DNA of 64,000 nt, taken from the NCBI GenBank assembly GCA_022376465.1, contig JACDTU010000001.1, positions 1,302,001-1,366,000 on the forward strand, in the 5' to 3' direction. This document shows, in pieces, positions 35,255 to 51,758 of this stretch (position 1 is its first letter; each line of letters starts with the position of its first letter). Made by a program: the position numbers and the translations under genes. This DNA is from Cubamyces lactineus. Its lineage: Eukaryota > Basidiomycota > Agaricomycetes > Polyporales > Polyporaceae. Below the pieces are notes generated by a model. That model made no database searches. It was not told the DNA's origin and saw nothing but the letters and a program-made list of their open reading frames with translations.

Positions 35255-36030
35255 ATGCCATCCACCAAACGCGCCCGTTCAGAGGATGTGATTTCTATCG
35301 ACAGCAGCACCGACGACGATGATTCAGACGATGTTGTCCTGCCTCCTGTACCCCGCGCCAAACGCACTCGCGCGTCGGGCACACGTCCTAACGTACCAGC
35401 AGAACGCGCGAAGGGCTCTGCTGAGCTGGACGTCCCGCGCACGCTCGATGACGCGTCGCGGACCCAGCTACACGTCGCAATCGCCACCACTTCCGAGGAA
35501 CGCGTCCGCGAGGCGTTCGCCGCGCTCGTGGATTCTCTTCCTGCCGTCACCGAACGCGTTTTTCAGATGCTCGTCGCGACCCGCCCGGTTGCACCTGGGG
35601 AGCGTGAGCAGGAAGGGCTCGGGGAGTCCGGCGCTGCGGGAAGTTCTAGGCAACAGGCACGCGAGAGGGTCGTGATGGTACCGCGCTGGCTTGTCTGTGC
35701 CAACTGCAGAGAAGAGTACGATGCAGGAACGGAGCGCCAGCCTGACGAATGCAACTATCATTCAGGTCAGTGCCTTGCGAAAGCGGTCGATCGAAGCGTG
35801 CATTGAAACTGATTCGACCCATTCGGACGCTAGGAGAGCTCGAGGCGAACTACGACGCGTTCGTTGACTGGGACGAGGACGTGCACGGCGAGATAGACAC
35901 TCGTGAAAACCGCCGGAGCTACCCGGAGAACTTCAACTGGACGTGTTGCGACCGTGACGGAACACAGCCCGGATGTGTGTCGGCGGAGCACGAGCCAGGG
36001 GAAAGGCGGAAGCGGGCGAGGAAATACTGA
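35255..36030 (+). CDS. unknown protein with Cys pairs, 235 residues
   Basis: No named family was recognised. Exons 35255-35765 and 35834-36030 join in phase across a 68-nt intron. The N-terminal third is acidic and disordered (SIDSSTDDDDSDDV) next to basic KRTRASGTR. The middle predicts helices (ATTSEERVREAFAALVDSL). The C-terminal half carries VPRWLVCANCREEYDAGTE, then NFNWTCCDRDGTQPGC, then a basic end ERRKRARKY. The CxxC and C-C...C sites with nearby His suggest a small zinc-binding module seen in fungal nuclear proteins; this is inference. It is convergent with the MYST gene, with only 214 bp between. Confidence 0.72.
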
Positions 36031-36244
36031 ACATATAACCATGTGGAGGCCGTTTCATAGTGTTGATTCAATCCAAACTCGAACGATCGCACAAAGCGTC
36101 CGTGACCAGGAGAAGATGCACCAATTATGATACATATTCCTACAGCATGAGACCCACAGTACTTGAGCATAACGTAGTACATACACATCATCAATGAGCT
36201 GGGAGAGAAGGTATGGATGTGCATCAACAGCGCGCGTGAACGTG

Positions 36245-40751
<4,507 letters not shown>

Positions 40752-41173
40752 CACCTCAGACTGAATGAACATATGGGCAGCTGGTACAGTATGACTACTG
40801 GTGCGTGGCGGCGGTCTCTCCGTATGGTACAATACAGTATCGCGAACAGCAGCTATCCGCACGCATGCCTGCGTGATGAACGTGCATCTCATCGTTGTCT
40901 CTTGTCGATTGACACGACCTGTGAAGGGTGCTCGGGCAAGCTGGCTGGCTGATTGGAGTAGCGCCCGTCGAGGAGGTGGGGCGTGTGTTGCGCGGAAAGA
41001 GCTGGGTATTTTTCGGAGGCTGGTTGGAGGACGAGGGGCCCGGGGCGGGAGGCGTCTGGGGCTCGAAAAGGATCGGAAGGGGGAGGGAAGGGGCCGGGGA
41101 TGGGCGAGAAAAGGGCGGTTTGCGTAAGAGTGGCTGAGAGGCGTGGCTCTCTAGAACCAAACAACAAATAAGG
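40752..41173. promoter_or_regulatory. divergent promoter region, MYST gene and LAMMER kinase
   Basis: About 420 bp between the two start codons. No supported gene. Frames on both strands here are low-complexity and lack domains. Confidence 0.5.
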
Positions 41174-43277
41174 ATGCCGTGGTCAGCGACACTCTCAGCT
41201 CGAAACTGCTCTGCGCTATATCAGTTTGATAGCTCCCTCCCCCTCCTTCCCTCTGACCACCACCTCCTCAACGCCTCTACGCTCGCTATGCAGGCCGCTG
41301 TTCACCAGATGGCCCCCCAAATGCTCCCTCAGTACCCCCACCAGTCTCATCGCCCACCACCCCCCAACAACGTCGCCGCTATGCCCACTCCCCCCGTCAC
41401 AGCCAGGAAACGCAAGCGGCAGCAGTACATAGCATACAGCGAAGTCCAGGAGGTCGATAGCTCGGGAAAGGTCCGCGAAGTCATCGTCATCGACGACACC
41501 CCTCCCCCTTCCACTGTTTCCCCCGCAACGACCCATACCGCCATGTACTCCGCCTCCTACCAACCGCCGGTCTACTCTGCACCTATCCGCACTCGAGCGA
41601 GGGCGGCAGCCGAAGCTCAAGCACTCTCGGCCAGCACATCCTCCACCGCTGCAGTGACTGCCCCCGCCCCGAAGAAGCGCAAGAGAGACGCCGCGGATGA
41701 TGTCGGTACCGTAGCTAAGAAGACGATTCCCAACGGCCAGCTCTCCAATAACATCGCCTCCGTCAAGGCCTATCCCAGCGGCAGTGGCACCATCGCCGAC
41801 GATGTAGGTCTCCATATATGCCCACATTCAAACATCGCTGATCTATCTCTCACAAATCAGGCGTCAAAGGCGCAGGTTCCGTGCGACGACAAAGAAGGGC
41901 ACTACATAATTGTCCCCGACGACATGATATACCGGCGTTGTAAGTGCCCGCTATATTGTAGCACGACGAACCAACTAAGCTCATGCGCTCAAAGACCGGA
42001 CTGTGCGACTTCTGGGTCAGGGGACCTTCGGTAAGGTCGTTGAAGCCGTCGACACAGAAACCAATAAGAGGGTCGCAATCAAGATCATTCGTGCTATCCC
42101 GAAATATCGGGACGCGAGCAAGATAGAGGTCCGCGTCCTGCAGAAGCTGAAGGAACGCGATCCTCTCAACAGACAGTAAGTCGTCCCCCGCACTCATCGA
42201 TATGACGACTCATGCGCGCTCCAGTAAATGCATCCACCTGCTCGCATGGTTCGACCACCGTAATCACATATGCCTGGTGTCAGAACTCTTAGGCATGTGT
42301 GTGTATGACTTCCTAAAGGAAAACGATTTCGCTCCTTTCCCTCGCCAGCACATCCAATCCTTTGCAAGACAGCTTTTGGGCAGTGTAGCATGTAAGTCGC
42401 ATCCCACATCGCCATGAGCCGTACAGTTGACGTTCGTTCTCTAGTTCTTCACGAACTCCATCTCATCCATACCGACTTGAAGCCGGAAAATATCTTATTG
42501 GTAAACAACGATTATCAAGTGGTACAGGTTCCCACATCATCGAAGGTAAGCCAGAGACATTACCTATGCAGCGATTGCAGATGAGACTAACCATATATCA
42601 ACTCGCAGCGCGGTGCTCCCACACGTAACAAGCGGATACTACAGTCCACGGATATCCGTTTGATCGATTTCGGGTCTGCGACCTTCGAAGACGAATACCA
42701 TTCTAGCGTCGTGTCAACGCGACACTATCGCGCGCCCGAGATCATTCTTGGTACGTCCTCAGACGTAAGATGTGTCACTTCGACACTCATATACCGGCAA
42801 TAGGCCTTGGCTGGTCATTCCCTTGCGATGCATTTTCGCTCGGCTGCATCCTCGTCGAATTCTACACTGGTGTTGCACTGTTCCAGACGCATGACAACCT
42901 CGAGCACCTGGCCATGATGGAACAAGTTATGGGCAAGATGCCAGAACGTTTCGCGAGGTCAGGGGCACGAGCGAAACCGGAGTACTTCAAGGAGGGCTCC
43001 AAGCTCGATTGGCCAAAACCCAAGGCAACCAGACAGAGCAAGAAGGAAGTTCGTGCTTGCCGAAGCCTTCAGGTGCGTACCGATGATTCCGCACCCTCGC
43101 GCGCCACATTGACAGCTGCCACGCCTCCAGGAAATTATCCCTGCCACAGATACCATCAACCGACAATTCCTGGATCTAGTCAAGAAGCTTCTCACGTTCG
43201 ACCCCGCGCAGAGGATCACCGTCAAGGAGGCCCTCAACCACCCGTACTTCTCACTCCAAATTCCGAACGAATACTGA
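41174..43277 (+). CDS. LAMMER (CLK-type) dual-specificity protein kinase
   Basis: Kinase that in this family phosphorylates SR-type splicing factors. The N-terminal 230 residues are disordered, with nuclear signals (RKRKRQQ, KKRKRD). The catalytic domain shows [17 protein letters not shown] (Gly loop), [17 protein letters not shown] (VAIK Lys), [12 protein letters not shown] (HRD variant HTD, typical of CLK), [16 protein letters not shown] (DFG), [32 protein letters not shown] and the signature [11 protein letters not shown]. It ends [20 protein letters not shown], then a stop at 43275-43277. The signature differs from the textbook EHLAMMERILG at the Arg. Introns are short, for example after the HTD and DFG exons. 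The start could also be the internal ATG at 41288 ([12 protein letters not shown]). Confidence 0.9.
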
Positions 43278-45158
43278 ACGACCTCTATGCTCCCCTTGCC
43301 CTCTCGCTCTCTTACCGGGTTCTCCCAATGGTGTCGGTGTCGGTACGATATGGACAGGCCTCCTACTGCCGTTGTATACTCCCCCATCCGTCTACATACA
43401 GTATTGCTGTCGCCGTCGCATGGTCGCTATTCCGTCCGCTGCTACTTGAAAGTCGTCGTTCCCTGGAGGTATATTACCCATGTACAACATGCATTAGTGC
43501 GCAACATTTCCCTTTCATGTTCCTGTCCCGTCCGCCCTTTCCCCCTACTTTTGAGCATTGTGATCCTCCCCTCGTCGAGCAGAGCCTCACTTCCCCTCCA
43601 CTCTCCTTCCTCTTCGCCATCCCCGCCACTTCATCTATCCCCTTCGATGCTTTCCGACGTTGACCGCGACACCCCCGGCGACACCGCCCATCGATTTCTG
43701 TGCCTTGTCTTCTCTCGTTTCACTGCCTATCTTGTATCTATCGCTGGGTCCATGTGTCCATGTGTCTTGTTTCCTCTACTAAGTTTATATACATAGATGC
43801 AGCCGCTGCAGCAACTCCAGGTATCCTACTCGCAGGAGAATATGCGGAACCGAGGGAGAGGAAGATTCACAGAACGCGAAGAGTATGCCAGGTTGTACGC
43901 CCCAGCCGGGGTATGGTCCGTGCGCAGAGCAGCAAGACTCCCGCGGCAGGCCTTACGTTGAGGGTCAGGACGCCGGCCCCGGAACCAATACGCCCGCTTA
44001 GACTTGCATCCGCTCGGTGGCTAACCCACCAGTACTCGACCGCAGCCAGCCGCAGCCAGGATCTGCGGATGGTGTTCCCGCGGCCGGGAGTTGCCAGCCC
44101 ATAAATTGCCCCGACCGCATTTCGCCTCGGCTTCATGAGGTGCGTACTTCGTCTCCTCTATGGCATTGACATGCAACGTGCAGTTCTTGCATCTCTTCGC
44201 GTGCGTGCAGAGTAGTGTACGTGCTAAGGCTTCAAGACTGTCCGCTATAACACCGCAGCTCGCCATCTTCGGGCAGCGGGCGGCCTGTGTGCACAGTAGC
44301 CCATGCCGTGTGCCGTGTCAATGCACAGACCCTTCGACCGTTCCGGGCCAGCGGCCGAAAGAAAACAGAAAAAGGAAATAAAACATAAGCTCACCGATTT
44401 GCGCTACCACACGCCCGGCACAGGGCTCTCTCCATGATGATAGTCCGGGCACTTCGACGGAGGGCGTGATGGAAGGCATCGATGGATGCATCATCCGCAG
44501 ACCTGCCCAGTCCACGCCCCGGAAGAATCCTGGCCCTTGTGACCGTCTGGACGTCTATCTGCTGCAGGCCTGCCGTGCACGGTGGCACGCGTGGAGACGG
44601 GACGGCTGACTCCCACACCATCCTGCCCTAGCCTCTCGGCCTGCCATGGCGGCCAGGAACCACTCACGGGTGGGCTAGCTACATTAAATAGGGAGCGCGA
44701 GGGGGCTCAACGCGGAGTCACTCGATGCGCATATGGCCATTGGTCGCACGCGCGAGCCATCCGGGGGGCATTCTCGTCGAGTCCTCCCCTCCCCCTTGAA
44801 CCCCGAAGGTGCTTTTACGTGGATAGGCCCGGCTGACCGTCCCCGGTCCGCCGTGTCTTTCGACGTGCTGCATAAGGCTGTGAAGATCCCGATCCCCAGG
44901 CCGGCTCATGATCTCACCAGTCCCTACGTCTGCAGATATATATAATATGCTTCGACAGTCGTGACTGGATCACTCGGCGGCGGCAGAGAAATGAAAGTTT
45001 CCTGTCATGTTGCAGAGCATGCAATGCGTCGCTTACGAAACCCGTACAAGCAGCAGTGCTAAATGAGAAGCCAGTCCGACAGCAGGCGCGAATGTCCGAG
45101 AGAATGCAAGGGTCGTAGAGCAGCACAGCGAAGAGGGTCCATGGGTGCGAGCTCTAGC
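43278..45158. other. intergenic region, no gene called
   Basis: About 1.9 kb between the LAMMER kinase (+) and the aspartic protease (-), convergent. The first part is a CT-rich 3' region. A 56-codon frame at 43797-43964 (Arg/Gln-rich) has no support. No repeats or RNA genes were recognised. Confidence 0.45.
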
Positions 45159-47003
45159 TTACACGAGCTTCGCGAGGGAGATGGTGTTCTTGGTCACATC
45201 GGTGGAGAAGTACGCGTTCTTGAGGAACACATCGCCAACCTGTACGATTGGGTGTCAATCCGTCAGCCCAACCGTCCCCTCCTTCAGGATAATATCAAAC
45301 TTACCAGCCAAGTAGTGTCGCCGTCGATCTCGCCGGAGGAGATGCCGGAGACGCAGTTCTCGCCCGTGTTGTCGGCCTGAGCGAAGATGAGGTCGCGCGT
45401 GTCGATCGCGAACTCCTGGCCGCTGAACGTGAGCGCGACGCTCGCGTTCGTGTTGCACGGGATGGTGAAACCACCCTGGCCATCCGATTGCGCGCCGGGG
45501 ATCGCGGCGTGGACAGCCTGCGCGTCCGCGTCGGGGGCAACGATAAGGGTGGTGCCGGTGTCGAGGATGGCGGTGCGGCCCTGCAGACCGAGGTCCTGGC
45601 CGTCGACGGAGACGCCGTCCATGGCGCCCTCCCAGAAGCCGTTCGTCGCGGCGTTATCGAAGGTGACGAGCGTGTTGGGGTCGAACTTGGTGTCGTCGAG
45701 CCCGCCGAACGTGATCTCGCCGTCGTTCTTGTCGTCAGCCAGGCGCGAGATCTTGTAGGAGGTGATCGCCTCATCGATGAGGCCTGCCGATGCGAGGGCC
45801 TCTACGGGGGTAGGCACACCCTGCTCGGAGAGCGTCTGGTAAAGTTACGCCGACGTGAGTTCGCGCGCCACAAAAAGGATGCAGGGAAGGCGCGTACCGA
45901 TTGCGCAAGACCCATGAGGCCATCGAAGGGAACGCTGTCATCCGAGAAGTCCTGGGTCTCCTCCAGCGCGACACCGAAGGTGTGGCCGTTGAGCGCGAGA
46001 CCAGCGACGTTGATGTTGTCCTGGATCACGTCGCCCGCCACGGCGCCGGTACCGTACGTGACCTGGAACTGCTGGCCAAGATCCTTGAAGGTGGACGAGC
46101 TCTGGGAGCCAAGGAATTGGTGGTTGCCCTGGAGAAGCGAGAGAAGCGTGCAGTTAGCACTGCGCGGCAACGCATGGTCTGATTCGTTCTGTACGTACGC
46201 AGCCTCCGCCAGCCTGAGACTGGCAGCCCTCCGCGCCGACCCACAAGTCCGCAGAGCCGGAGTCCATGAGGATGTGGAAGTCCCGGGGCGGCGTTCCCAT
46301 CTGGATTGTCGCGATGTAGCCGACATCCTTTGCTCTAGAAATTCGAGCGCGCGTTAGCAGTTCTTCATACACAGTATCCAAGGGGAAGGCCTCACTCAAT
46401 GTCAAGTCCGAGCGAGTTGGCCGCAGTGGGCGGGTTCGCGGGGGTCAGTTGGCCGTTGTCAGCGTCGGTGGTGCCATCACCACCAGCAGTCGCGTTCGCG
46501 TTCGCAGCGGCCTGCTGTTGCTTATGCTTCTTGCCCTTGGCGAAGGGCTCAAGCCGGGCACCGGCCAATTCCTCGACTGCGGCGACGGGGTTTTTTGTGC
46601 CCTTACGGTTGTACCGCTTCGAGTTCGCGTTGAACTTGGGCCTGCCACCCTCGGGGATGAACATGCGCTTCGCGATCTTCTCCTCCATTTCGCGCTTGGT
46701 CGGCGGCGTGCGGCCCTTCATGCGCGCGTAGCGCTTCACGCTACGGTTAATGTGCTGCTGGAGGAGCTGCACGTAAATCCGTCAGTATGATGCACCTTGA
46801 CGTATTCTAGCGCTACACATTGGGAATTTGCTACTGACGATCTGCGGGTGGATGTCCGTACGCGTTTGGTGGATTCGCGTCAAAGGCAAAGTGACCGAAC
46901 GAGGGGCGCGCTTCGCGGGTGCTGCCTCGACCCCGTTGCCGGTGGCAGAGAGCACAAAGAGAACGCTTGCAAGCAGAGTGGAGAAAGAGAGAGCGAGCTG
47001 CAT
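45159..47003 (-). CDS. secreted pepsin-family aspartic protease
   Basis: A1-family aspartic endopeptidase. The ATG at 47003 starts a signal peptide (MQLALSFSTLLASVLFVLSA). A long basic propeptide follows, with KRYARMKGRTPPTKREMEEK and a Gln/Ala/Asn stretch (AAANANATAGGDG), up to LGLDIE. The mature enzyme has VGYIATIQMGTPPRDFHILM, the first active site DSGSADLWVG, a Tyr flap VTYGTGAVAGDV, FDGLMGLAQS and a second active site AILDTGTTLIVAP. The last short exon encodes VGDVFLKNAYFSTDV and ends SLAKLV. DSGSAD rather than DTGS at site one is common in polypore enzymes. Six or so exons are inferred. It is expected outside the cell, degrading protein. Confidence 0.92.
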
Positions 47004-47747
47004 GATGGACCGGCCTGCGCTGTAACCAGACAGAAGAAACTAGGAAACGAGGGAAGGGACAAGGACCCGGCCTTGTAGAATGAGGGAAAAGGGAGGAGAA
47101 TGTGGATGCGGGGAGAGCCCGCGGAGGGTTATATACGGACGGACAACGAGGCACAGAGGCACAGGACACAAAGGGTTCTCCCGTCTAATGGCCAATGGCA
47201 CACCGAAGAACGCTCATCCGCAGCGCCCAGCTGTTCGAGCGAATCGAGGACGTGCGCGTGCATAGCCGGTGGAGCCAGTTTCGTTTCCATCTAACGCGAT
47301 ATTGCCACTTCTCAGAGCGCAGCTGGCCAGTCCTTGCACCGTGCGTATAGCACGGCACTTGCGCGCACATCTCATGTTGTCCGAACATGAATACACAGGC
47401 TTATAGGCGCACGAAAAACAAAGACGTTCTAAACACGGCCCTCGTCTCCGCAGCAACTCCCCAGAAAAACAATTGGAAGTTCCACAGAGCTTGTCCGGAG
47501 ATGGATTTGCGGCGAGGCCTTTCGATCGTTGGCGTCAAGTATCATAGCAACCGTCTGTGAGTCTCCGTGACCGCGTCCCCGTAGTCATCGTGATTGCGTC
47601 CAATCAGGCTTTCCACAGGCATCCGCATCACTTCGCAATCGCCACACCGCTCTCTTCCTATGAATGCAGTCTCGTAATACGCACATGGAAACAATGTCAA
47701 ACTTGGTGGTCAGTACGCCCAACGGCCAGTAGACCACAAGCTATTGA
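47004..47747. other. upstream region of the aspartic protease
   Basis: Promoter side of the protease gene and 3' side of the enoyl-CoA hydratase gene. No gene was seen. A TATA-like box is listed separately. Confidence 0.5.
47129..47135 (-). promoter_or_regulatory. TATA-like box of the aspartic protease gene
   Basis: TATATAA on the minus strand, 126 bp upstream of the ATG at 47003. Confidence 0.5.
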
Positions 47748-49008
47748 TCACAACCGCGCTCTGGCAGCTGCATCATCAGCGATGGGGTTGAGCACCAGCA
47801 CATCTCTCGACAGTCCTTCGTAGACGTCCCTATACATTTCCCGCTGCACGATGAAAGTGTCAGCAGTGCTGTTCAGCATATGCCGAGATGCTCCTATCAC
47901 CAAAATGCACAAACGCAGCAGCATCTCGTGCGTTCAATGATGAGCATCTGATGTGCACGTACCCTGTTCAGACCCCATGCGCCTTTCCCTGGTAAGGAGC
48001 TCACGCTCTCCGCCAGGGATTGCGCCTCAGCTAAGACGCCCTCGGTGTCTCCGGCGACGACCCGGTCGACAAGGCCAACTGACAGTGCTTCTTTTGCCGT
48101 AAAGCGATGTCCTTCTAAAATGATCTTGCGGAGAACCATCGGGTTCGGAGCTTTGGCTTTCAGAACGGACGCGAGGGACAACGGGAGGGCTGCACCGAAA
48201 TGAATCTGCAACACACCCGCAATTAGAACCGTCCACTACGGCTCATAAGCATTGTACGCGTCCGGTTCACCTCATTCATACACATCCAGGCGTTTCGCTT
48301 GCTACCGTCCGTCATGACGCGGTAGTCGCAGGTCATGGCGAGGATCATGCCTCCTGCAAATGCATGTCCATTGACCGCAGCGACAGTGGGAACTGCACAC
48401 GCATGCTCAGCACCGGGTTGCTACCCGAATTTGATCGACGTACTTGGAAAGGACAGGAGACGTTGGATCAGAGGATTGAACACCGCTGCACTTCCGGGTT
48501 AGCCAATCTTCGAGACAATCACCCCCTGTCATCACGCAAAAACGCACTGGGAAAGAAGTTCGTTGAAAAGTTCGGGTCCTTGATGAGGTTGTCCCAGTCG
48601 AGTCCTGCATCGCCGTCAACATATGCACCGGCCCTGCCTACAGGGTTGATCGGGATTATGGGGGTGCGCACCATTACTGAAGAACTTGTCTTGTTTCCTG
48701 TTGCCGACGATGATGAGCGCGCCCTTGCACAGGCTATCGTCCTTCTTCTCCCGGCCAGCCCGCCAGTTATCGCGCCAGTGCCGCTCGACCTGGTCTAGCG
48801 CAGGGACCAGCCCTCGTTGGATGAGGGCTTGAGTCAAACGGCTGTCCGCCCCGTTGTGCAGTTCAATCACCCACAAGGATGCCGCCGCTGAGAGGGCGGA
48901 AGTCGACGCGTCAATGTTAGGACCCTTCAGTCGTCATGAAATAAACGACATACGGTGGGTGAGCGTAACGAGAGGATTGCCACTGGGAAGGCTAACGGGA
49001 TACGACAT
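47748..49008 (-). CDS. enoyl-CoA hydratase/isomerase with PTS1-like end
   Basis: Crotonase-fold protein. The ATG at 49008 starts MSYPVSLPSGNPLVTLTH; an intron (GTATGT donor) joins it to AASLWVIELHNGADSRLTQ. Then come GALIIVGNRKQDKFFSN, LDWDNLIKDPNFSTNFFP and the oxyanion-hole block VNGHAFAGGMILAMTCDYRV, then AWMCMNEIHFGAALPLSL, whose Glu may be catalytic as in delta3,delta2-enoyl-CoA isomerases. GHRFTAKEALSVGLVDRVVAG follows. The final exon reads EMYRDVYEGLSRDVLVLNP and ends in Ala-Arg-Leu, a plausible PTS1, so a peroxisome role in fatty acid beta-oxidation is inferred. Hydratase versus isomerase is not settled. Confidence 0.83.
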
Positions 49009-49505
49009 GTCGGTATTCAAACGGGACACCGGAGCAGTCTCTGTGGCCTGTTGGAACCGGACGAGTTGCGGTTCGGGCGGGCTTATAAGTACAGCGTTCA
49101 GGAGGCTTGGTCGCAGCCGTCCGAGAGAAAGAGGTTACCGCCATGAGTCCGTCATGGGCGTCGGTCGGCGGCGTTTCACGTGTCTGGTGATCAGTGTACT
49201 GAGTGTCCGGCGGTGGTCCACTGTGGCCACTTTAACGGCCGTATGCGTCGAGCTCAATCTCAGATGTGTTTCATTATGATACAGTGACAACCATGGACGG
49301 CAAGAGTACAGCTGAGAAGCGTCGCATGTAAACACCAGGATGGCTCACAAGAACACGGGCGTCGGAGGACGAGACTCAAGACTCATTTGACGCGGCTACA
49401 GTAGCGCGCGGGATCACGTGAATGGGGATCAGGCAGGCGCTCAAGGACACAACGGTTTGTCCACACCTTCCGTCACTGCTGTCTGTTTCTCATATCGACC
49501 ACGCC
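49009..49505. promoter_or_regulatory. divergent promoter region
   Basis: About 500 bp between the enoyl-CoA hydratase gene (-) and the complex I subunit gene (+). No gene was seen. Confidence 0.5.
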
Positions 49506-49857
49506 ATGCCTGTCGACGAAGCTCGTCTCGCCGAATACAAGGGTGAGCGTATATTGAACGGGTTATGCTAGTTCTGTGAGACTGAAGGACTACACCAGCA
49601 CGCCTCGCCGAGCGCGAGCGCATCATCCGCGAGTCATGGGTGCGCACCATGGAGGCGAAGCTCGTCCGGGAGAAGCTTGACCGCTGCTACGAGTCGGAGG
49701 GCGTGAATCATCTGGAGAGCTGCAAGGACCTGCGGGAACGTTATATTGACATGCTGAGAGACAACAGGGTGAGTTGTACTCATGGCTATCAGTCCACCCT
49801 TGCTCATGCCTGGCTCGTCTCGCTCAGGTTCAGGGATACAAGCACATCGATGTCTAG
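49506..49857 (+). CDS. complex I subunit of the PDSW/NDUFB10 type
   Basis: Small mitochondrial protein in three exons. The ATG at 49506 starts MPVDEARLAEYK (36 nt plus one base), an intron leads to ARLAERERIIRESWVRTMEA, and a last exon encodes VQGYKHIDV with a stop at 49855-49857. The core KLDRCYESEGVNHLESCKDL has two Cys 12 positions apart and the GVNH step seen in the 12-kDa (PDSW) accessory subunit of fungal NADH dehydrogenase, followed by RERYIDMLRDNR. About 83 residues, slightly short for the family. The hairpin is strongly charged and likely sits on the intermembrane-space side of complex I. The family call rests on this motif. Confidence 0.8.
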
Positions 49858-50208
49858 AGCACCACCTGCCCCTTTGCTATATACACCATAACGCTCATCG
49901 TCACATATGAGGGTTTCCTCGAATGTCCTGCCGCCATTCCATTATTTTAATTTCCATACCCGACAATTACTTGGACTGGCATGGCAGACATGCACTTGCG
50001 GTGTTGTGTACGTGAAAAGAAGGCATTTCAACAGTGCATCGAACATGTACGTCAGGATACCACGTCGTTCGGTTATTACGCCAGAAGCCCAGGGACACAA
50101 CATAAGGGGATCCGTACGGTACTAATAGATAACGCAAACCGAAGGTCTGGCACGCCGCAGCTTGTCCATATGCAAGGGCCAGTTTTGCGTCCATATCTAT
50201 CCGCTACC
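49858..50208. other. convergent 3' region
   Basis: Between the PDSW gene (+) and the TRAP-alpha-like gene (-). Nothing beyond 3' UTR was recognised. Confidence 0.45.
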
Positions 50209-51342
50209 TCACTTCTTGCCCTTGCGTCTCCTACCCTCAGTACCGCTCTCAACCCCGCTGGTCTCGTCCCCACTCGTCGCAGCGCCGGAAGCCTTGGACT
50301 TCTTGGACTTCTTCAAGTGATGCTCGGGGATCCATTCCTCCTGGTAGCCTCCCGCGCCAGTAGCGGTCACAGTGCCGACAGGCGCACTGACTTGAGGAGT
50401 CTTGCGCTTCTTGGGTTGGGGAACGAAAGTGGTGTAGAGGTAGAACGCCAAGCCTCCCAAGAGACCAGAGACAATCAGATAGGTCGTCCAGCTAAGCAGA
50501 GTCAATACGGAGGAGTACGGAGACGGCGGAACAGAAGACGCACAGTTTCAAGTCGAGCCAGGAACCTTCGGGCTCCACAACGCTGACAATTGAGTCATAC
50601 GCGGTAACACGAAAAGTTTGACCCTATATCTGCATGTCAGAGCAGAAGGAAGGGGCGAGGAGCGAGGTGACATACGTCGGCGACGTGCTCAAGCCAAATG
50701 TTGAGTCTGTAATCGCCGGGCTGTAAGCAATTCCATGAGTCGTGGGGTCGTCATGCGTCATAGCCTTAGCATACCTTGAATCTGTAGGCTGGTCAGCATA
50801 TGAAGTAGTGCATATATGTAGACGGCCTTACTCGCTATGGAACATGTAGGGAAGCTGCATAGATGCGCCTTCGAGGAGGGGAATGCCATAGTTCAGTGCC
50901 GTAGTCTGCGGAGCTGTGGTGAGCGCATGTCGGGAGAGGCTGCTTCATGCCACATACGTTCTTGACCAGCTTGTTCGTCTCGGGGTGATGGAATGAACCC
51001 GCGATGTTCTTCAGGGTGACGTTCCGGTCAGACTTGTTCTCAATTGCCAGGATGATCTTGTTGCGCTCGCCGTTGACCACGTCTGCGACCAGCCCAGCTC
51101 AGTCATACCCTCGCATCTAGGTAGAAAGCAACTCACGTCCAAAAGCGTTGTCCTCCGGGAACGCAGCGACCGCCAGGACCACGGGCTCTCCAGCTTCGGC
51201 GTCCACAGGAGCTGCACGTCAAACGACCCAGTTTCAGCGACCAGGACGCGCCTCGCGCAAGGACAGATTACGCACAGGCTACTGCATTCTGCACAAAGGC
51301 GACCGAGCCGAGGAAAAGACCGATAAAGCTGAACAGACGCAT
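50209..51342 (-). CDS. TRAP-alpha / IRC22-like ER membrane protein
   Basis: Single-pass ER membrane protein related to the translocon-associated protein alpha subunit and fungal Irc22. The ATG at 51342 starts a signal peptide (MRLFSFIGLFLGSVAFVQNA). The lumenal domain reads EAGEPVVLAVAAFPEDNAFG, VNGERNKIILAIENKSDRNV, TLKNIAGSFHHPETNKLVKN, NYGIPLLEGASMQLPYMFHS and NIWLEHVADGQTFRVTAYDS. One transmembrane helix follows (TTYLIVSGLLGGLAFYLYTT), then a Lys/Arg-rich cytosolic tail ending RRRKGKK at 50209. Six or so short exons. It may assist protein entry at the translocon; fungal function is poorly defined. Confidence 0.85.
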
Positions 51343-51758
51343 CCTTGACCAGACCAGAGTTTTGTGAGGAGAACCCGCGAAATGGGGCTTTACGTCGAGT
51401 ATGGCTGCCACGTCCGCTTACCACATCGGGAAGCGCAATTTGCGCACGTGGTCGCCGCGTCCAGGACGCGTTCGGCGCCTAATGCCAATGGTCAGACCCC
51501 CCCCGGATGTACGCTTCCAATGAATACAATTGCTTTCAAATCTCTGCGGAGTTACGACATGGGTAGAACTTCAATCAATGAAGGTTTTACAGCCGTGAAC
51601 GCAAGTTGTACGGCGTGGGCTAGGATATCAAGGAGAAAATACGCATACGGTACAACGAAGTAAACATACAATAACGATGAATCGTCCAACAACCACAGGC
51701 TGGCCAGGCATCCCAAGCCGACGTACACAACCACCCATAGCAACGCCTCTCGTAACCC
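51343..51758. other. intergenic region, no gene seen
   Basis: Promoter of the TRAP-alpha-like gene (-) and 3' end of the Swd2 gene (-). No coding evidence. Confidence 0.5.

Noticed and set aside
43797..43964. 56-codon Arg/Gln-rich frame
   Set aside because: It is short, has no domain, and lies in a 3' flank.
45488..46357. 289-codon plus-strand frame
   Set aside because: It is antisense to the aspartic protease exons, reflects GC-rich codons, and has no domain.
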